From an uncultured Pelagibacteraceae bacterium (lineage in GTDB: Bacteria; Pseudomonadota; Alphaproteobacteria; Pelagibacterales; Pelagibacteraceae): 64,000 nt of DNA. Where the stretch lies: positions 1-64,000 of the forward strand of contig CACNRP010000003.1 of assembly GCA_902622955.1 (NCBI GenBank), given 5' to 3'. Below, piece by piece: positions 24,360 through 33,323 of this stretch; position 1 is the stretch's first letter, and each line of letters starts with the position of its first letter. The position numbers and the translations under genes were made by a program. The notes below the pieces were generated by a model. It was not told the origin of the DNA. It did no database searches and saw only the letters and a list, made by a program, of their open reading frames with translations.

Positions 24360-24542
24360 TTTTTTTTTAAAGCTATGGCAAAATATACATTGTTTTTATT
24401 AGTAAAAGTATTATTTAGGTCAATAATTATGACCTTTTTTTTGTCATAATTACCGTAAAATATAATCATTTTAATTTTTGCATACCTATTATGTTTTTAT
24501 GGAAGTGTTTGAAATGCCATTTTTTTAGGCTACGAAGAGTCA
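24360..24542. promoter_or_regulatory. Divergent intergenic region gltD / uppP with 10-bp inverted repeat
   Basis: This 183-base AT-rich gap separates the divergent gltD and uppP genes and must hold both promoters. Bases 24424-24433 (TAATTATGAC) are the exact inverse of 24443-24452, separated by nine bases, mostly T. This could be an operator on DNA or a stem-loop in the gltD leader. A second T-run at 24523-24529 precedes uppP. I recognise no known riboswitch here. Confidence 0.5.
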
Positions 24543-25307
24543 ATGCTTCAAAATATTATTGAAATTATCATTCTATCTGCAATTCAAGGTGTTACAGAAT
24601 TTTTACCTGTTAGCTCATCTGCTCATTTAATTTTGGTATCAACACTATATGAATTTAAATCTAGTTCTCTTCTAATTGATATCAGCCTTCATTTAGGATC
24701 CCTTTTAGCTATAATTTACTTTTTTAGAGTTGAACTATTTGATGCTAAAAATAATAAAAAACTTTTAAGTTTAATTATATTTGGGTCTATTCCTCTAATA
24801 ATTTTTGGCTACATATTTTACAGCACCGGTATTATTTACCAATTGAGAAACATAGAAATTATTGCTTGGACTACTTTAATTTTTGCTGTTGTTTTATATA
24901 TTTCAGATAAAAGTCGATTTGATAAAAAAATTTCCTCAAATTTAAACTTAAAATCAATAATATTTATAGGCATTTTTCAAATTTTTTCATTAATACCAGG
25001 GGTTAGTAGAGCGGGTATCACTATAACAGCTGCAAGAATTTTAAAGTTCAATAGAGTTGATTCAAGTAAAATATCTTTTTTACTTTCTATACCAGCTCTG
25101 GCAGGAGCAAGTGTTTTAAGCTTTAAGGAAGTTTTAGGACAGCCAATTGTATTTAACTACCTAGTAATTATTGCAATTATATCTTCATTTATTTTTTCTT
25201 TTTTAACAGTAAAGTTCTTTTTAATTTATATAAATAGATTTTCAATGAACGCCTTTGTTATTTATAGAATTTTAATTGCCTTATTTTTATTTTATTTAAT
25301 TTATTAA
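24543..25307 (+). CDS. uppP: Undecaprenyl-diphosphatase
   Basis: Recycles undecaprenyl diphosphate to the monophosphate carrier used for peptidoglycan and other envelope polymers (BacA family). It is a 254-residue integral membrane protein with about eight hydrophobic segments. The two re-entrant signature motifs are intact: GVTEFLPVSSSAHL at 16-29 and PGVSRAG at 152-158. It converges with the EamA gene, the two sharing a TTAA as both stops. Confidence 0.96.
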   Translation: MLQNIIEIIILSAIQGVTEFLPVSSSAHLILVSTLYEFKSSSLLIDISLHLGSLLAIIYFFRVELFDAKNNKKLLSLIIFGSIPLIIFGYIFYSTGIIYQLRNIEIIAWTTLIFAVVLYISDKSRFDKKISSNLNLKSIIFIGIFQIFSLIPGVSRAGITITAARILKFNRVDSSKISFLLSIPALAGASVLSFKEVLGQPIVFNYLVIIAIISSFIFSFLTVKFFLIYINRFSMNAFVIYRILIALFLFYLIY

Positions 25308-26197
25308 TTATATTTCTCTTTTACCAATGGTAATAATTGAGATAAGAGAACTCCACATAAAATAAAAAAGCATCCAAGTAAATTATTTATATCTAGAATT
25401 TGATTCAAAATAAACCACGCAGCAATAGTAGCAAATACACCTTCAAGTGAAAAAATAATTGCTGCAGGCGCTGGTGTAATATTTCGTTGTGCATAAATTT
25501 GTAATACAAATGCAAATCCTCCAGATAATATACCTGCATATAAAATTGAATAAATTTCCATTAAAATGTTATTTAAAATAAATTCTTCGTAAATAACTCC
25601 AATTATAAAAGAAAGTATGGCTACTATAAAAGTTTGCACTGCTCCTAAAGTAAGAGGAAGATTGTATTTAGTTATTATAATTCCAGTAAAAATTATATGT
25701 GTGCTCCAAAATAAAGCCCCTAAAACGACTAAAGTATCACCAAGTCTTACTGTGGCATCATGGAAATTTGTTAATAAATATCCTCCAATCAAACATAAAA
25801 CTACAGAAGGCCAAACACTCCAGTGCATTGATTTTTTTCCAAATAAAAAAATGATTATTGGCACCATAGGTACATAAAAAATTGTAAAGAAGGCAGCATT
25901 AGCAACATCGGTATATAGCAAAGCAACTTGCTGTAATGCAGAACCTAAAAATAAAGAAATGCCAATTAATAATGAGTAAATTACAAAGGTTTTTTTATCT
26001 AATTTAAATTCTGATTTAAAGTTCTTTAATTCATATAAAATCAAAAGTGGTGTTATGGCTAAAAAACCAACAAAAAATCTCACAGCATTAAATGTGAAAG
26101 GACCAATATTATCCATACCAGTATCTTGAGCAATAAAAGTTGTCCCCCAAATGAAAGTACATAATAAAGCACTAAATAAGGAGACAGATTTAGACAT
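25304..26197 (-). CDS. EamA/DMT-family transporter
   Basis: A 297-residue inner-membrane protein with about ten hydrophobic segments and two internally similar halves, the layout of drug/metabolite transporters. FIWGTTFIAQD at the start and FALEGVFA-like FSLEGVFATIAAW near the end are typical EamA signatures. Family members export amino acids or other metabolites; the substrate here cannot be read from sequence. It follows the pyruvate dehydrogenase E2 gene by six bases and may share its transcript. Confidence 0.88.
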   Translation of the reverse strand: MSKSVSLFSALLCTFIWGTTFIAQDTGMDNIGPFTFNAVRFFVGFLAITPLLILYELKNFKSEFKLDKKTFVIYSLLIGISLFLGSALQQVALLYTDVANAAFFTIFYVPMVPIIIFLFGKKSMHWSVWPSVVLCLIGGYLLTNFHDATVRLGDTLVVLGALFWSTHIIFTGIIITKYNLPLTLGAVQTFIVAILSFIIGVIYEEFILNNILMEIYSILYAGILSGGFAFVLQIYAQRNITPAPAAIIFSLEGVFATIAAWFILNQILDINNLLGCFFILCGVLLSQLLPLVKEKYN

Positions 26198-26203
26198 TTT
26201 TAG

Positions 26204-27466
26204 TTAGACCGCTAGTTTGTAGGCAAAATTTTTACCTAGGTTTTCTTTTAAATCGTTATTAAACCTAGCAGCTTCAGCACCATCAATAATTCTATGATCA
26301 TAAGATAAGGAAATTGGCAACATAGTTCTAATTTGAAATTTTCCATTCATAAAAATTTGTTTTTTTTCTGATCTACCTACTCCTAATATAGCCACTTCAG
26401 GATAATTAATTATAGGAGTAAAAAATGAGCCACCTATACCACCTAAACTTGTAATCGTCATCGATCCACCAAATAATTCTTTTTTATCAATTTTTAAATT
26501 TCTACAAAGCTCACTTATTTCTTTCAATTCTTTGCTTATTAATGAAATTTTTTTATTATTTGCATTCCTTAATTTTGGAACCATTAATCCATTTGGTGTA
26601 TCAACTGCGATTCCAATATGGTAATATTTTTTAATAGTCATTTTTCCACTATCAATTTCATCAATAGAGGAATTAAAATTTGGAAACTTTTTTAAGGATA
26701 CAACTAAAGCCTTTATTATAAATGCTAGGGGTGTAATTTTTATTTTTTTTCCAGTATACATATCTGTTAATGAACTTCTGAAATTTTCCATTTCAGTTAT
26801 ATCGGCTTCATCATGATTTGTTACATGAGGAATTGTCATCCACGAATTTATAAGATATTTTGATGATAATTTTTTAACTCTTGGTATATCTTTAATTTCT
26901 ACTTCACCAAAATCAGAGTGTTCAAATTCTTTTTTAATTTTGTCAATTTTTTTTTCATTAACTTCAAGAGTATTTTTTGAATTAGATGAAACAAATTTTT
27001 TAATATCGTCCTCAACAACTCTTCCATCTTTCTGACTTCCAGCAACTTTATTAATATCTACGCCAAGTTCTCTAGCAAATTTTCTTGCCTTTGGACTTGC
27101 AGAAGAAATACCTGAAACATTATTTGTATAAACATTTTTTTTTTGGATTTCAGGTTTTATTATATCTTTATTTTTAATCTCCTTTTCAACTTTTTGTTTT
27201 TCTTCAACTTTTTCCTCTTTAATTTGTGAGTTATTTTCTATAATTAAAATCAGATCACCCTCAGAAACTTTATCTCCTACTTTTATTTTTAAATTTTTTA
27301 TTTTACCCTCTGAATGTGAGGGTATTTCAACACTAGATTTATCACTCTCAATTGTAATTAAAGGATCATCTTTTTTGATAGATTGGCCTTCATTTACCAG
27401 AACTTCTATAACCTCAACATCTTTAAAATCTCCAATATTTGGTACTTTAATTTCAGTCTCTGACAT
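26204..27466 (-). CDS. aceF: Dihydrolipoamide acetyltransferase (pyruvate dehydrogenase E2)
   Basis: Transfers acetyl from lipoyl-lysine to CoA. Starting at MSETEIKVPNIGDF (27466) gives 420 residues; a longer reading into aceE is unlikely because it would add 12 atypical residues. Order: one lipoyl domain (about 5-77, modified Lys43 in ESDKSSVEIPS), a Lys/Glu-rich linker, a peripheral subunit-binding domain (ASPKARKFARELGVD, about 120-155) and the catalytic domain with DHRIIDGAEAARF. E. coli AceF has three lipoyl domains, this one only one; the upstream E1 carries another. The gene starts one base after the aceE stop. No lipoamide dehydrogenase gene is nearby. Confidence 0.93.
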   Translation of the reverse strand: MSETEIKVPNIGDFKDVEVIEVLVNEGQSIKKDDPLITIESDKSSVEIPSHSEGKIKNLKIKVGDKVSEGDLILIIENNSQIKEEKVEEKQKVEKEIKNKDIIKPEIQKKNVYTNNVSGISSASPKARKFARELGVDINKVAGSQKDGRVVEDDIKKFVSSNSKNTLEVNEKKIDKIKKEFEHSDFGEVEIKDIPRVKKLSSKYLINSWMTIPHVTNHDEADITEMENFRSSLTDMYTGKKIKITPLAFIIKALVVSLKKFPNFNSSIDEIDSGKMTIKKYYHIGIAVDTPNGLMVPKLRNANNKKISLISKELKEISELCRNLKIDKKELFGGSMTITSLGGIGGSFFTPIINYPEVAILGVGRSEKKQIFMNGKFQIRTMLPISLSYDHRIIDGAEAARFNNDLKENLGKNFAYKLAV

Positions 27467-27467
27467 T

Positions 27468-30400
27468 TTATAATTTTGTTGGCATTGGTCTGTTAGTATC
27501 AATATTGTACTTCTTCATTGCATCTTTTGCATGTCTAGAGGCTATAAGCTGTTCTTTCGCCAATACACTTAAACCATAAGCTACCAGATGTTCTTTATCT
27601 ACTTCAAAAAATTTTCTTAAATTTTTTCTAGTATCACTTCTTCCGAAACCGTCTGCTCCTAATGAATAAAAACTTTTGTTAGTATAAGCTCTTATTTGAT
27701 CCGAATTCATTCTCATATAATCTGATGCAGCCATTATTGGACCCTCAGTGTTCCCTAAACATTGCTCAACATAAGATTTTTTAGGCTCTTTATCGGGGTT
27801 CAAAAGATTATACCTTTCAACCTCCATTCCATCTTTTCTCAACTCATTAAAACTTGTTACACTCCATACCTCACTATCAACTTGATAATCATTTTGTAAA
27901 ATCTCTGCAGCTAACATCATTTCTCTTAAGATTGTACCTGATCCAAGAAGTTGAATTTTGGTTTTTTTAAATTTATTAAATTCTTTTATTCTGTACATGC
28001 CTTTTAATATTCCCTCTTCACAATTTTTATCCTTGGGCATTTTGGGGTGCGAATAATTTTCATTCATTGTTGTAATATAATAAAAAACATTCTCATTCTT
28101 CTCATGCATTCTTCTTAAACCTTCTCTAAAAATTACAGCAAGTTCATAATGAAAAGTTGGATCGTAAGTAACACAATTTGGAATAGTTGATGCAATCAAA
28201 TGACTATGTCCATCCTGATGTTGTAAGCCTTCTCCAGCAAGAGTTGTTCTTCCAGCTGTTGCTCCAACCAAAAATCCTCTAGCCTGACTATCTCCTGCAG
28301 CCCAAGCCAAATCTCCAACTCTTTGAAATCCAAACATGGAATAAAAAATATAAATTGGGATCATTTCTATATCGTGATTAGTGTAAGCAGTGGCTGCAGC
28401 TATCCATGATGACATAGCACCAGCTTCGTTAATACCTTCCTCTAAAACTTGACCACTTTTATCTTCTCTATATGAGCTTAATTGAGCTGCATCTTCAGGT
28501 TCATATTTTTGTCCTTCATGTGCATAAATTCCAATTTTTTGAAAAAATCCTTCCATACCAAATGTTCTAGCTTCATCAGGAATAATAGGAACTAATCTTG
28601 GAGAAATATTTTTATCTCTTAATAGATTGGTCAGCATTCTTACTAAAGCCATAGTTGTAGACATTTCTTTTTCTCCAGTCGAAACTTTCATGAATTCAAA
28701 AATATCTTTTGACGGTGCTCTTATTGGTTTTGCAAAAGTCGAACGTTCAGGTAAATACCCTCCTAATTTAATTCTTTGTTCTTTGATGTATTTTATTTCT
28801 GGCGATTTTTCGTCTGGTTTAAAATATTCAATATTTCTTACCTGATCATCTGTTAAAGGAACATCAAATCGATCTCTGTAATACATTAAATCATCGACAT
28901 CTAATTTTTTAGTCTGATGAGTGGTATTTACACTTTCCCCAGACTTTCCCATTCCATAACCTTTAATAGTCTTTGCAATTATTACCGTTGGGCTTCCCTT
29001 ATTTTTGGTTGCTTTATCATATGCAGCAAAAACTTTATGAGGGTCATGTCCGCCTCTATTAAGTCTCCAAATATCTTTATCAGACATGCTTGAGACTAAA
29101 TCTGATGTTTCTGGATACTTTCCAAAAAATTTTTCTCTTACATAAGCACCATCTCTTGCTTTCATTGCTTGATACTCACCGTCCACTGTTTCATTCATAA
29201 TTTTTACTAAATGACCAGTTTTGTCGTTAGCAATTAAAGAGTCCCAATATGATCCCCAGATAACTTTTATTACATTCCACCCAGCTCCTCTAAAACTACC
29301 TTCAAGTTCTTGAATAATTTTTCCATTACCTCTAACAGGACCATCTAATCTTTGAAGATTACAGTTAATTACAAAAATTAAATTATCTAAATTCTCTCTT
29401 GCAGCTAGTCCGATTGCTCCCATTGACTCTGGTTCATCCATTTCTCCATCACCTAAAAAAGCCCACACTTTTCTTCCTTCATCTTTAATAAAACCTCTAT
29501 TAATTAAATATTTCATATACCTTGCCTGATATATAGCAAGCATAGGACCCAACCCCATTGATACGGTAGGGAATTGCCAAAATTTTGGCATCAACCATGG
29601 GTGTGGATATGAAGATAGACCTCCAGGTTTTACCTCCTGCCTGAAACTATCTAATTGTTTTTCAGTCAATCTACCTTCTAAGTAGGCCCGAGCATACATT
29701 CCTGGAGCACTATGTCCTTGAAAATAAATTAAATCTCCGCCAAATTTATTATTTTTTGCTCTCCAAAAATGATTCATACCCACATCATATAATGTTGCAG
29801 CAGATGCAAATGTTCCAATGTGTCCACCAAGTTCAGGGAATTTCTTATTTGCTCGTACCACCATTGCCGCTGCATTCCATCTAATTAGTGATCTTATTCT
29901 TCTCTCAATATTTTGATCTCCAATAGATTTTACTTCAGCTTCAGGAGGTATTGTATTTATGTAAGGGGTATTTTGTGTGTAAGGAATATTTGCTCCTTCA
30001 CGATAAGCTTTATTTATTAATTCTTTTATCAAAAAATGAGCTCTTTGATTTCCATCTTTAGATATTACTGCAGATAAAGATTCCAACCAGTCCCTAGTTT
30101 CAAGTGGGTCAATATCATTACTATCAACCACTTGAATTGTAGATTGTGTTTTATCTTTAACAGGTTTATAAATAATTTCTTCTTTAACTTCTTTATTAGC
30201 CATTGCTTCTTCAGCTTGTTTAATTATATTTTCTGTATCTTTTGGAAGAATGTTTTCAGATGATATTTTCGATAACGATATAAGTTTGATCAACAAATCA
30301 CCTTTGGAAACTTTGTCGCCAACTTTAACTTCCACACTCTCTACTTTTCCAGCTATTGTTGACGGAATTTCAACACTAGATTTATCACTTTCAATTGTAA

Positions 30401-30506
30401 CAATCGGATCATTTTCCTTAACTTGATCACCGGGTTTTACAAGTATCTCAATAACCTCAACATTTTCGAAGTCACCAATGTCAGGAACCAATAATTTTTC
30501 ATTCAT
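27468..30506 (-). CDS. aceE: Pyruvate dehydrogenase E1 (homodimeric type) with fused N-terminal lipoyl domain
   Basis: Thiamine-diphosphate enzyme that decarboxylates pyruvate and acetylates lipoyl groups. It has 1012 residues, about 125 more than E. coli AceE. Residues 1-78 are a complete lipoyl domain with acceptor Lys42 in ESDKSSVEIPS, nearly the same as the E2 lipoyl domain encoded next. A charged linker (about 80-128) leads to the E1 body, which begins DPLETRDWLESL like ordinary AceE. GDGEMDEPES and NLQRLDGPVRGNGK mark the cofactor and substrate region. Most alphaproteobacteria use an E1 alpha/beta pair instead, so this gammaproteobacterial-type E1 is itself notable. Confidence 0.95.
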   Translation of the reverse strand: MNEKLLVPDIGDFENVEVIEILVKPGDQVKENDPIVTIESDKSSVEIPSTIAGKVESVEVKVGDKVSKGDLLIKLISLSKISSENILPKDTENIIKQAEEAMANKEVKEEIIYKPVKDKTQSTIQVVDSNDIDPLETRDWLESLSAVISKDGNQRAHFLIKELINKAYREGANIPYTQNTPYINTIPPEAEVKSIGDQNIERRIRSLIRWNAAAMVVRANKKFPELGGHIGTFASAATLYDVGMNHFWRAKNNKFGGDLIYFQGHSAPGMYARAYLEGRLTEKQLDSFRQEVKPGGLSSYPHPWLMPKFWQFPTVSMGLGPMLAIYQARYMKYLINRGFIKDEGRKVWAFLGDGEMDEPESMGAIGLAARENLDNLIFVINCNLQRLDGPVRGNGKIIQELEGSFRGAGWNVIKVIWGSYWDSLIANDKTGHLVKIMNETVDGEYQAMKARDGAYVREKFFGKYPETSDLVSSMSDKDIWRLNRGGHDPHKVFAAYDKATKNKGSPTVIIAKTIKGYGMGKSGESVNTTHQTKKLDVDDLMYYRDRFDVPLTDDQVRNIEYFKPDEKSPEIKYIKEQRIKLGGYLPERSTFAKPIRAPSKDIFEFMKVSTGEKEMSTTMALVRMLTNLLRDKNISPRLVPIIPDEARTFGMEGFFQKIGIYAHEGQKYEPEDAAQLSSYREDKSGQVLEEGINEAGAMSSWIAAATAYTNHDIEMIPIYIFYSMFGFQRVGDLAWAAGDSQARGFLVGATAGRTTLAGEGLQHQDGHSHLIASTIPNCVTYDPTFHYELAVIFREGLRRMHEKNENVFYYITTMNENYSHPKMPKDKNCEEGILKGMYRIKEFNKFKKTKIQLLGSGTILREMMLAAEILQNDYQVDSEVWSVTSFNELRKDGMEVERYNLLNPDKEPKKSYVEQCLGNTEGPIMAASDYMRMNSDQIRAYTNKSFYSLGADGFGRSDTRKNLRKFFEVDKEHLVAYGLSVLAKEQLIASRHAKDAMKKYNIDTNRPMPTKL

Positions 30507-30662
30507 TATTTAAAACGGTTTATATATCTTATTAAAAGTATATTTAATGTTATTTTAGCACATAAATTAATCTTTTTGTGTAAACTGTATTTTAATTGAA
30601 TAAAATTTGTTAATAACAGCAAAAAAACAGTAACTTTGATATATTTTGTAATAAAAAATTAA
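30507..30662. other. Intergenic region between aceE and tRNA-Arg
   Basis: These 156 bases hold no gene. They must carry the aceE promoter on the minus strand and the tRNA-Arg promoter on the plus strand. The stretch is A/T-rich with several TATAAT-like words but no strong dyad or terminator that I can defend. Confidence 0.4.
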
Positions 30663-30739
30663 GGACCGCTGGCCAAATTGGATAAGGCGCTCGGCTACGA
30701 ACCGGGAGATTCCAGATTCGAGTTCTGGGCGGTCCACCA
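30663..30739 (+). tRNA. tRNA-Arg (anticodon ACG)
   Basis: A 77-base cloverleaf. Acceptor GGACCGC pairs with GCGGTCC, followed by discriminator A and an encoded CCA. The anticodon arm is CTCGG-CTACGAA-CCGGG with ACG in the loop, and the T-loop is TTCGAGT. ACG is normally edited to ICG by TadA to read CGU, CGC and CGA; TadA is not in the window. Confidence 0.96.
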
Positions 30740-30752
30740 AGAAGGGAATAAA

Positions 30753-30851
30753 ATGTTTGATTGGTTTTTAAAAGTATCTCTACAAAAATCAGTAATTTAT
30801 TTTTTTATAATTATTTTAATTATTTTATTAATTATAACTTTTATATTATAA
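30753..30851 (+). CDS. Possible 32-residue single-span membrane peptide
   Basis: A short frame beginning MFDWFLKVSLQKS and continuing as an uninterrupted Ile/Leu/Phe helix to the TAA. It starts 14 bases after the tRNA-Arg CCA end, with a purine stretch AAGGGAA just before the ATG that could bind the ribosome, and ends seven bases before the thioesterase gene. One transmembrane span with a short polar N-terminus is all that can be predicted. AT-rich DNA produces such frames by chance, so this remains tentative. Confidence 0.4.
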   Translation: MFDWFLKVSLQKSVIYFFIIILIILLIITFIL

Positions 30852-30857
30852 AAAATT

Positions 30858-31283
30858 ATGAGTAATAAATTTGAGCAAATAAGTATTAAACCTGGATTTA
30901 TGAAACATAATGGAGGCGTTTTATTTAGATCTATTTCGGAGAATGAGTATGAATTTAAATCTGTAGTTAATGAAAACCATTTAAATGCCGCTGGAATAAC
31001 TCATGGAGGCTACTTGTCTGCATTAATAGATGCTGGAGCGGGGACAGCTGCACATAGAACTGCAGATAATGCACCCTGTGTAACAATTTCCTTAGATATA
31101 AAATTTATAGGTGCTTCAAAAGTTGGGGATGAAATTATTGGACATACAAAAATTTTAAAAAAAACAAATACTCTTATTTTTTTATTTTGTGAGCTGAAAT
31201 GTAACAATAAGATAATAACTTCTGCATCTGGGGTATGGAAAATTTTAAAAATTAAGCCTTCTAATCTTGGACCAGGTGGATAA
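30858..31283 (+). CDS. PaaI-family hotdog thioesterase
   Basis: A 141-residue single hotdog domain. The motif ITHGGYLSALIDAG places His49-Gly-Gly and the catalytic acid Asp58 where PaaI-like acyl-CoA thioesterases have them, and VTISLDIKFIGAS is the characteristic central strand. It hydrolyses some acyl- or aryl-CoA; the substrate is unknown. It lies downstream of tRNA-Arg on the same strand and ends four bases before the convergent TRAP permease stop. Confidence 0.87.
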   Translation: MSNKFEQISIKPGFMKHNGGVLFRSISENEYEFKSVVNENHLNAAGITHGGYLSALIDAGAGTAAHRTADNAPCVTISLDIKFIGASKVGDEIIGHTKILKKTNTLIFLFCELKCNNKIITSASGVWKILKIKPSNLGPGG

Positions 31284-31287
31284 AAAT

Positions 31288-33273
31288 TTATTTTTTAAAT
31301 TGTAAAAAAAGTACTGGAGATATTAAAAACAATCCCAAAATAGAACTCTCGAGTCCCGGAGCAATAAAAAATAAAGAATTAATACCCAAATACCAACGTT
31401 GGTAAATTGATACACTTTTAAACCAATAGCCTGAAAAACTTATACCTATTAACCCTATCCCAATCATTGCAGAAATTAAAGTTTGAAAAAAAATATATAT
31501 ATCAAAACCTTGTGCTACCAATAATAAAGACGGTGAATAAACAAAAACAAATGGAACTAATGCCTTTGCAATACCCAATCTGAATGCTGTATTTCCTGTT
31601 TTAAAAGGATTAGAGCCTGCTATTCCTGCTGCAGCATAAGCAGCAAGTGCTACTGGGGGTGTTATATCTGCTAAAACACCATAGTAAAAAACAAAAAAAT
31701 GAGAAACTATTGGTTCAATATTTAGCTGAGTTAGTGCTGGTGCAGCGACAGCAACTAAAATTATGTATGTCGCAGTTGTTGGAACACCAGTACCCATAAA
31801 AATACATGAAAATGCAATTAATAATAACGAAAAAAAAAGTGTCAAATCCCCAATAGTCAATAAACCAAAAGGAATAAAATTAAGAAAAAAACCTCCTATG
31901 TCACCTGCTGTTTGAATTACAACATAACCTAATCGAAATCCAACACCAGTAAGTGTTACAACACCAACTATAATTCCAATTGCTGCAGCTGCAGCTCCAA
32001 CAGCTAAAGTATTCTTTGCGCCCTGTGATAAACACTGGATAAGATCTTTTATAGTAAGTCTATTTGTTTTTTTTACAAAACCAATTAATACGCATGCTAT
32101 AATTGAAATTACTGCAGAATAGTCAGGCGTTCGACCAATCAAAATTAAGTAAACTAAAAGTATTAGTGGCGCCAGGGACAACCAGTTATCTTTAATTACT
32201 GACAAAAATTTTGGCACTTCTTCATCTGTTAGTCCCCTAAGGCCTAATTTTTTAGCTTCTAGATGAACCATAATAAATATACCAAAATAATGAAGCAAAG
32301 CAGGTATTAGTGCTGCTGCTAAAATATCTCTTAATGGAACTTCTAAATATTCTACCATTATAAATGCTGCAGCTCCAAGTATTGGTGGTGTAATTTGACC
32401 CCCTGTAGAGGCTGTTGCCTCTACAGCTCCAGAAAAATGTGGTGGATAACCAACTTTTTTCATAGCTGGAATAGTTAAAGAACCAGTCGTAACAGTGTTT
32501 GCGATAGAGGAACCAGAAATAGTTCCTAAAAAAGCTGATGAAAAAATTGCAACTTTAGCAGGTCCTCCAGAATATTTTCCTGCTATAACCATTGCCAGAT
32601 CTATAAAAAGCTGACCCAATCCTATTCTTGTTGCAAGAACACCAAATAAAATAAATAAGAAAACATATTGAGCCATAACTCCAACAGCAATTCCATAGAT
32701 ACCTTGATTGGTTATATAAATATGATTTACAAATCCAACCCAACTAGCACCCCCATGTTTTAGAGCACCAGGGAAATAAGGTCCGAAGATAGCAAATAAA
32801 ATAAAAAGTAAACAAATAAAAGGAAGAGTAAAACCAATTGACCTTCTTGCAGCTTCCAAAGTTAAGACTATCAAAATAGATCCCATTATAATTTCTATAT
32901 TTTCAGGATTACCGACTCTTGAAGCTAAAACTTCTGGAGGTAGTAAAGGTAAATAGAGTGCCGAAATAACTACAAAAATTGAAAGAATTATATCAATGTA
33001 AGGTGTTTTTAAATTTTTTTTACTATGATCTATTTTTTTCCAACTAAAAAAAATAAAAACTAAACCTACAACAAAAGATATATGTATTCCTCTATGTAAT
33101 ATTTCTCTGATTGTTCCAAAACCAGAAGCATAGAAATGATAAACCGACATTAATGCTAAAACAAAAAAAGCAAAAGACTTTAAGAGATTTTTTAATTCCC
33201 TCTCATTAGTTTTAACCTCATACTTTTTTTGTAAATCAGAAACTTTTTTTTGTGAAATATCAAACTTAGACAT
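31288..33273 (-). CDS. TRAP transporter fused permease (4TM + 12TM), TAXI type
   Basis: A 661-residue inner-membrane protein with about sixteen or more hydrophobic segments. The first ~100 residues correspond to the small (DctQ-like) subunit and the rest to the large DctM-like subunit, the fused arrangement found with TAXI binding proteins. GTISGSSIANTVTTGSLTIP and FMGTGVPTTATYIILV are the two symmetric signature loops. It works with the periplasmic protein encoded just upstream for sodium- or proton-driven uptake. Its ATG is immediately preceded by the T-run of a strong hairpin, so only transcripts that read through that hairpin express it. Confidence 0.93.
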   Translation of the reverse strand: MSKFDISQKKVSDLQKKYEVKTNERELKNLLKSFAFFVLALMSVYHFYASGFGTIREILHRGIHISFVVGLVFIFFSWKKIDHSKKNLKTPYIDIILSIFVVISALYLPLLPPEVLASRVGNPENIEIIMGSILIVLTLEAARRSIGFTLPFICLLFILFAIFGPYFPGALKHGGASWVGFVNHIYITNQGIYGIAVGVMAQYVFLFILFGVLATRIGLGQLFIDLAMVIAGKYSGGPAKVAIFSSAFLGTISGSSIANTVTTGSLTIPAMKKVGYPPHFSGAVEATASTGGQITPPILGAAAFIMVEYLEVPLRDILAAALIPALLHYFGIFIMVHLEAKKLGLRGLTDEEVPKFLSVIKDNWLSLAPLILLVYLILIGRTPDYSAVISIIACVLIGFVKKTNRLTIKDLIQCLSQGAKNTLAVGAAAAAIGIIVGVVTLTGVGFRLGYVVIQTAGDIGGFFLNFIPFGLLTIGDLTLFFSLLLIAFSCIFMGTGVPTTATYIILVAVAAPALTQLNIEPIVSHFFVFYYGVLADITPPVALAAYAAAGIAGSNPFKTGNTAFRLGIAKALVPFVFVYSPSLLLVAQGFDIYIFFQTLISAMIGIGLIGISFSGYWFKSVSIYQRWYLGINSLFFIAPGLESSILGLFLISPVLFLQFKK

Positions 33274-33280
33274 GAAAAAA

Positions 33281-33308
33281 TGCCCTAGATCAAAATAGAT
33301 CTAGGGCA
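33281..33308 (-). terminator. Intra-operon hairpin between TAXI binding protein and permease
   Basis: On the minus strand an 11-bp perfect stem (TGCCCTAGATC and its inverse) with a six-base loop is followed directly by six T residues and then the permease ATG. This is a textbook intrinsic terminator placed between two genes of one operon. It would stop most transcripts after the binding-protein gene and protect its 3' end, giving excess binding protein over permease. Confidence 0.85.
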
Positions 33309-33323
33309 ATGTATATTTGTTAA

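Noticed and set aside
24360..24542. Riboswitch in the gltD or uppP leader
   Set aside because: Only one simple stem is seen; no conserved core of any riboswitch that I know (glycine, SAM, TPP) could be matched by eye.
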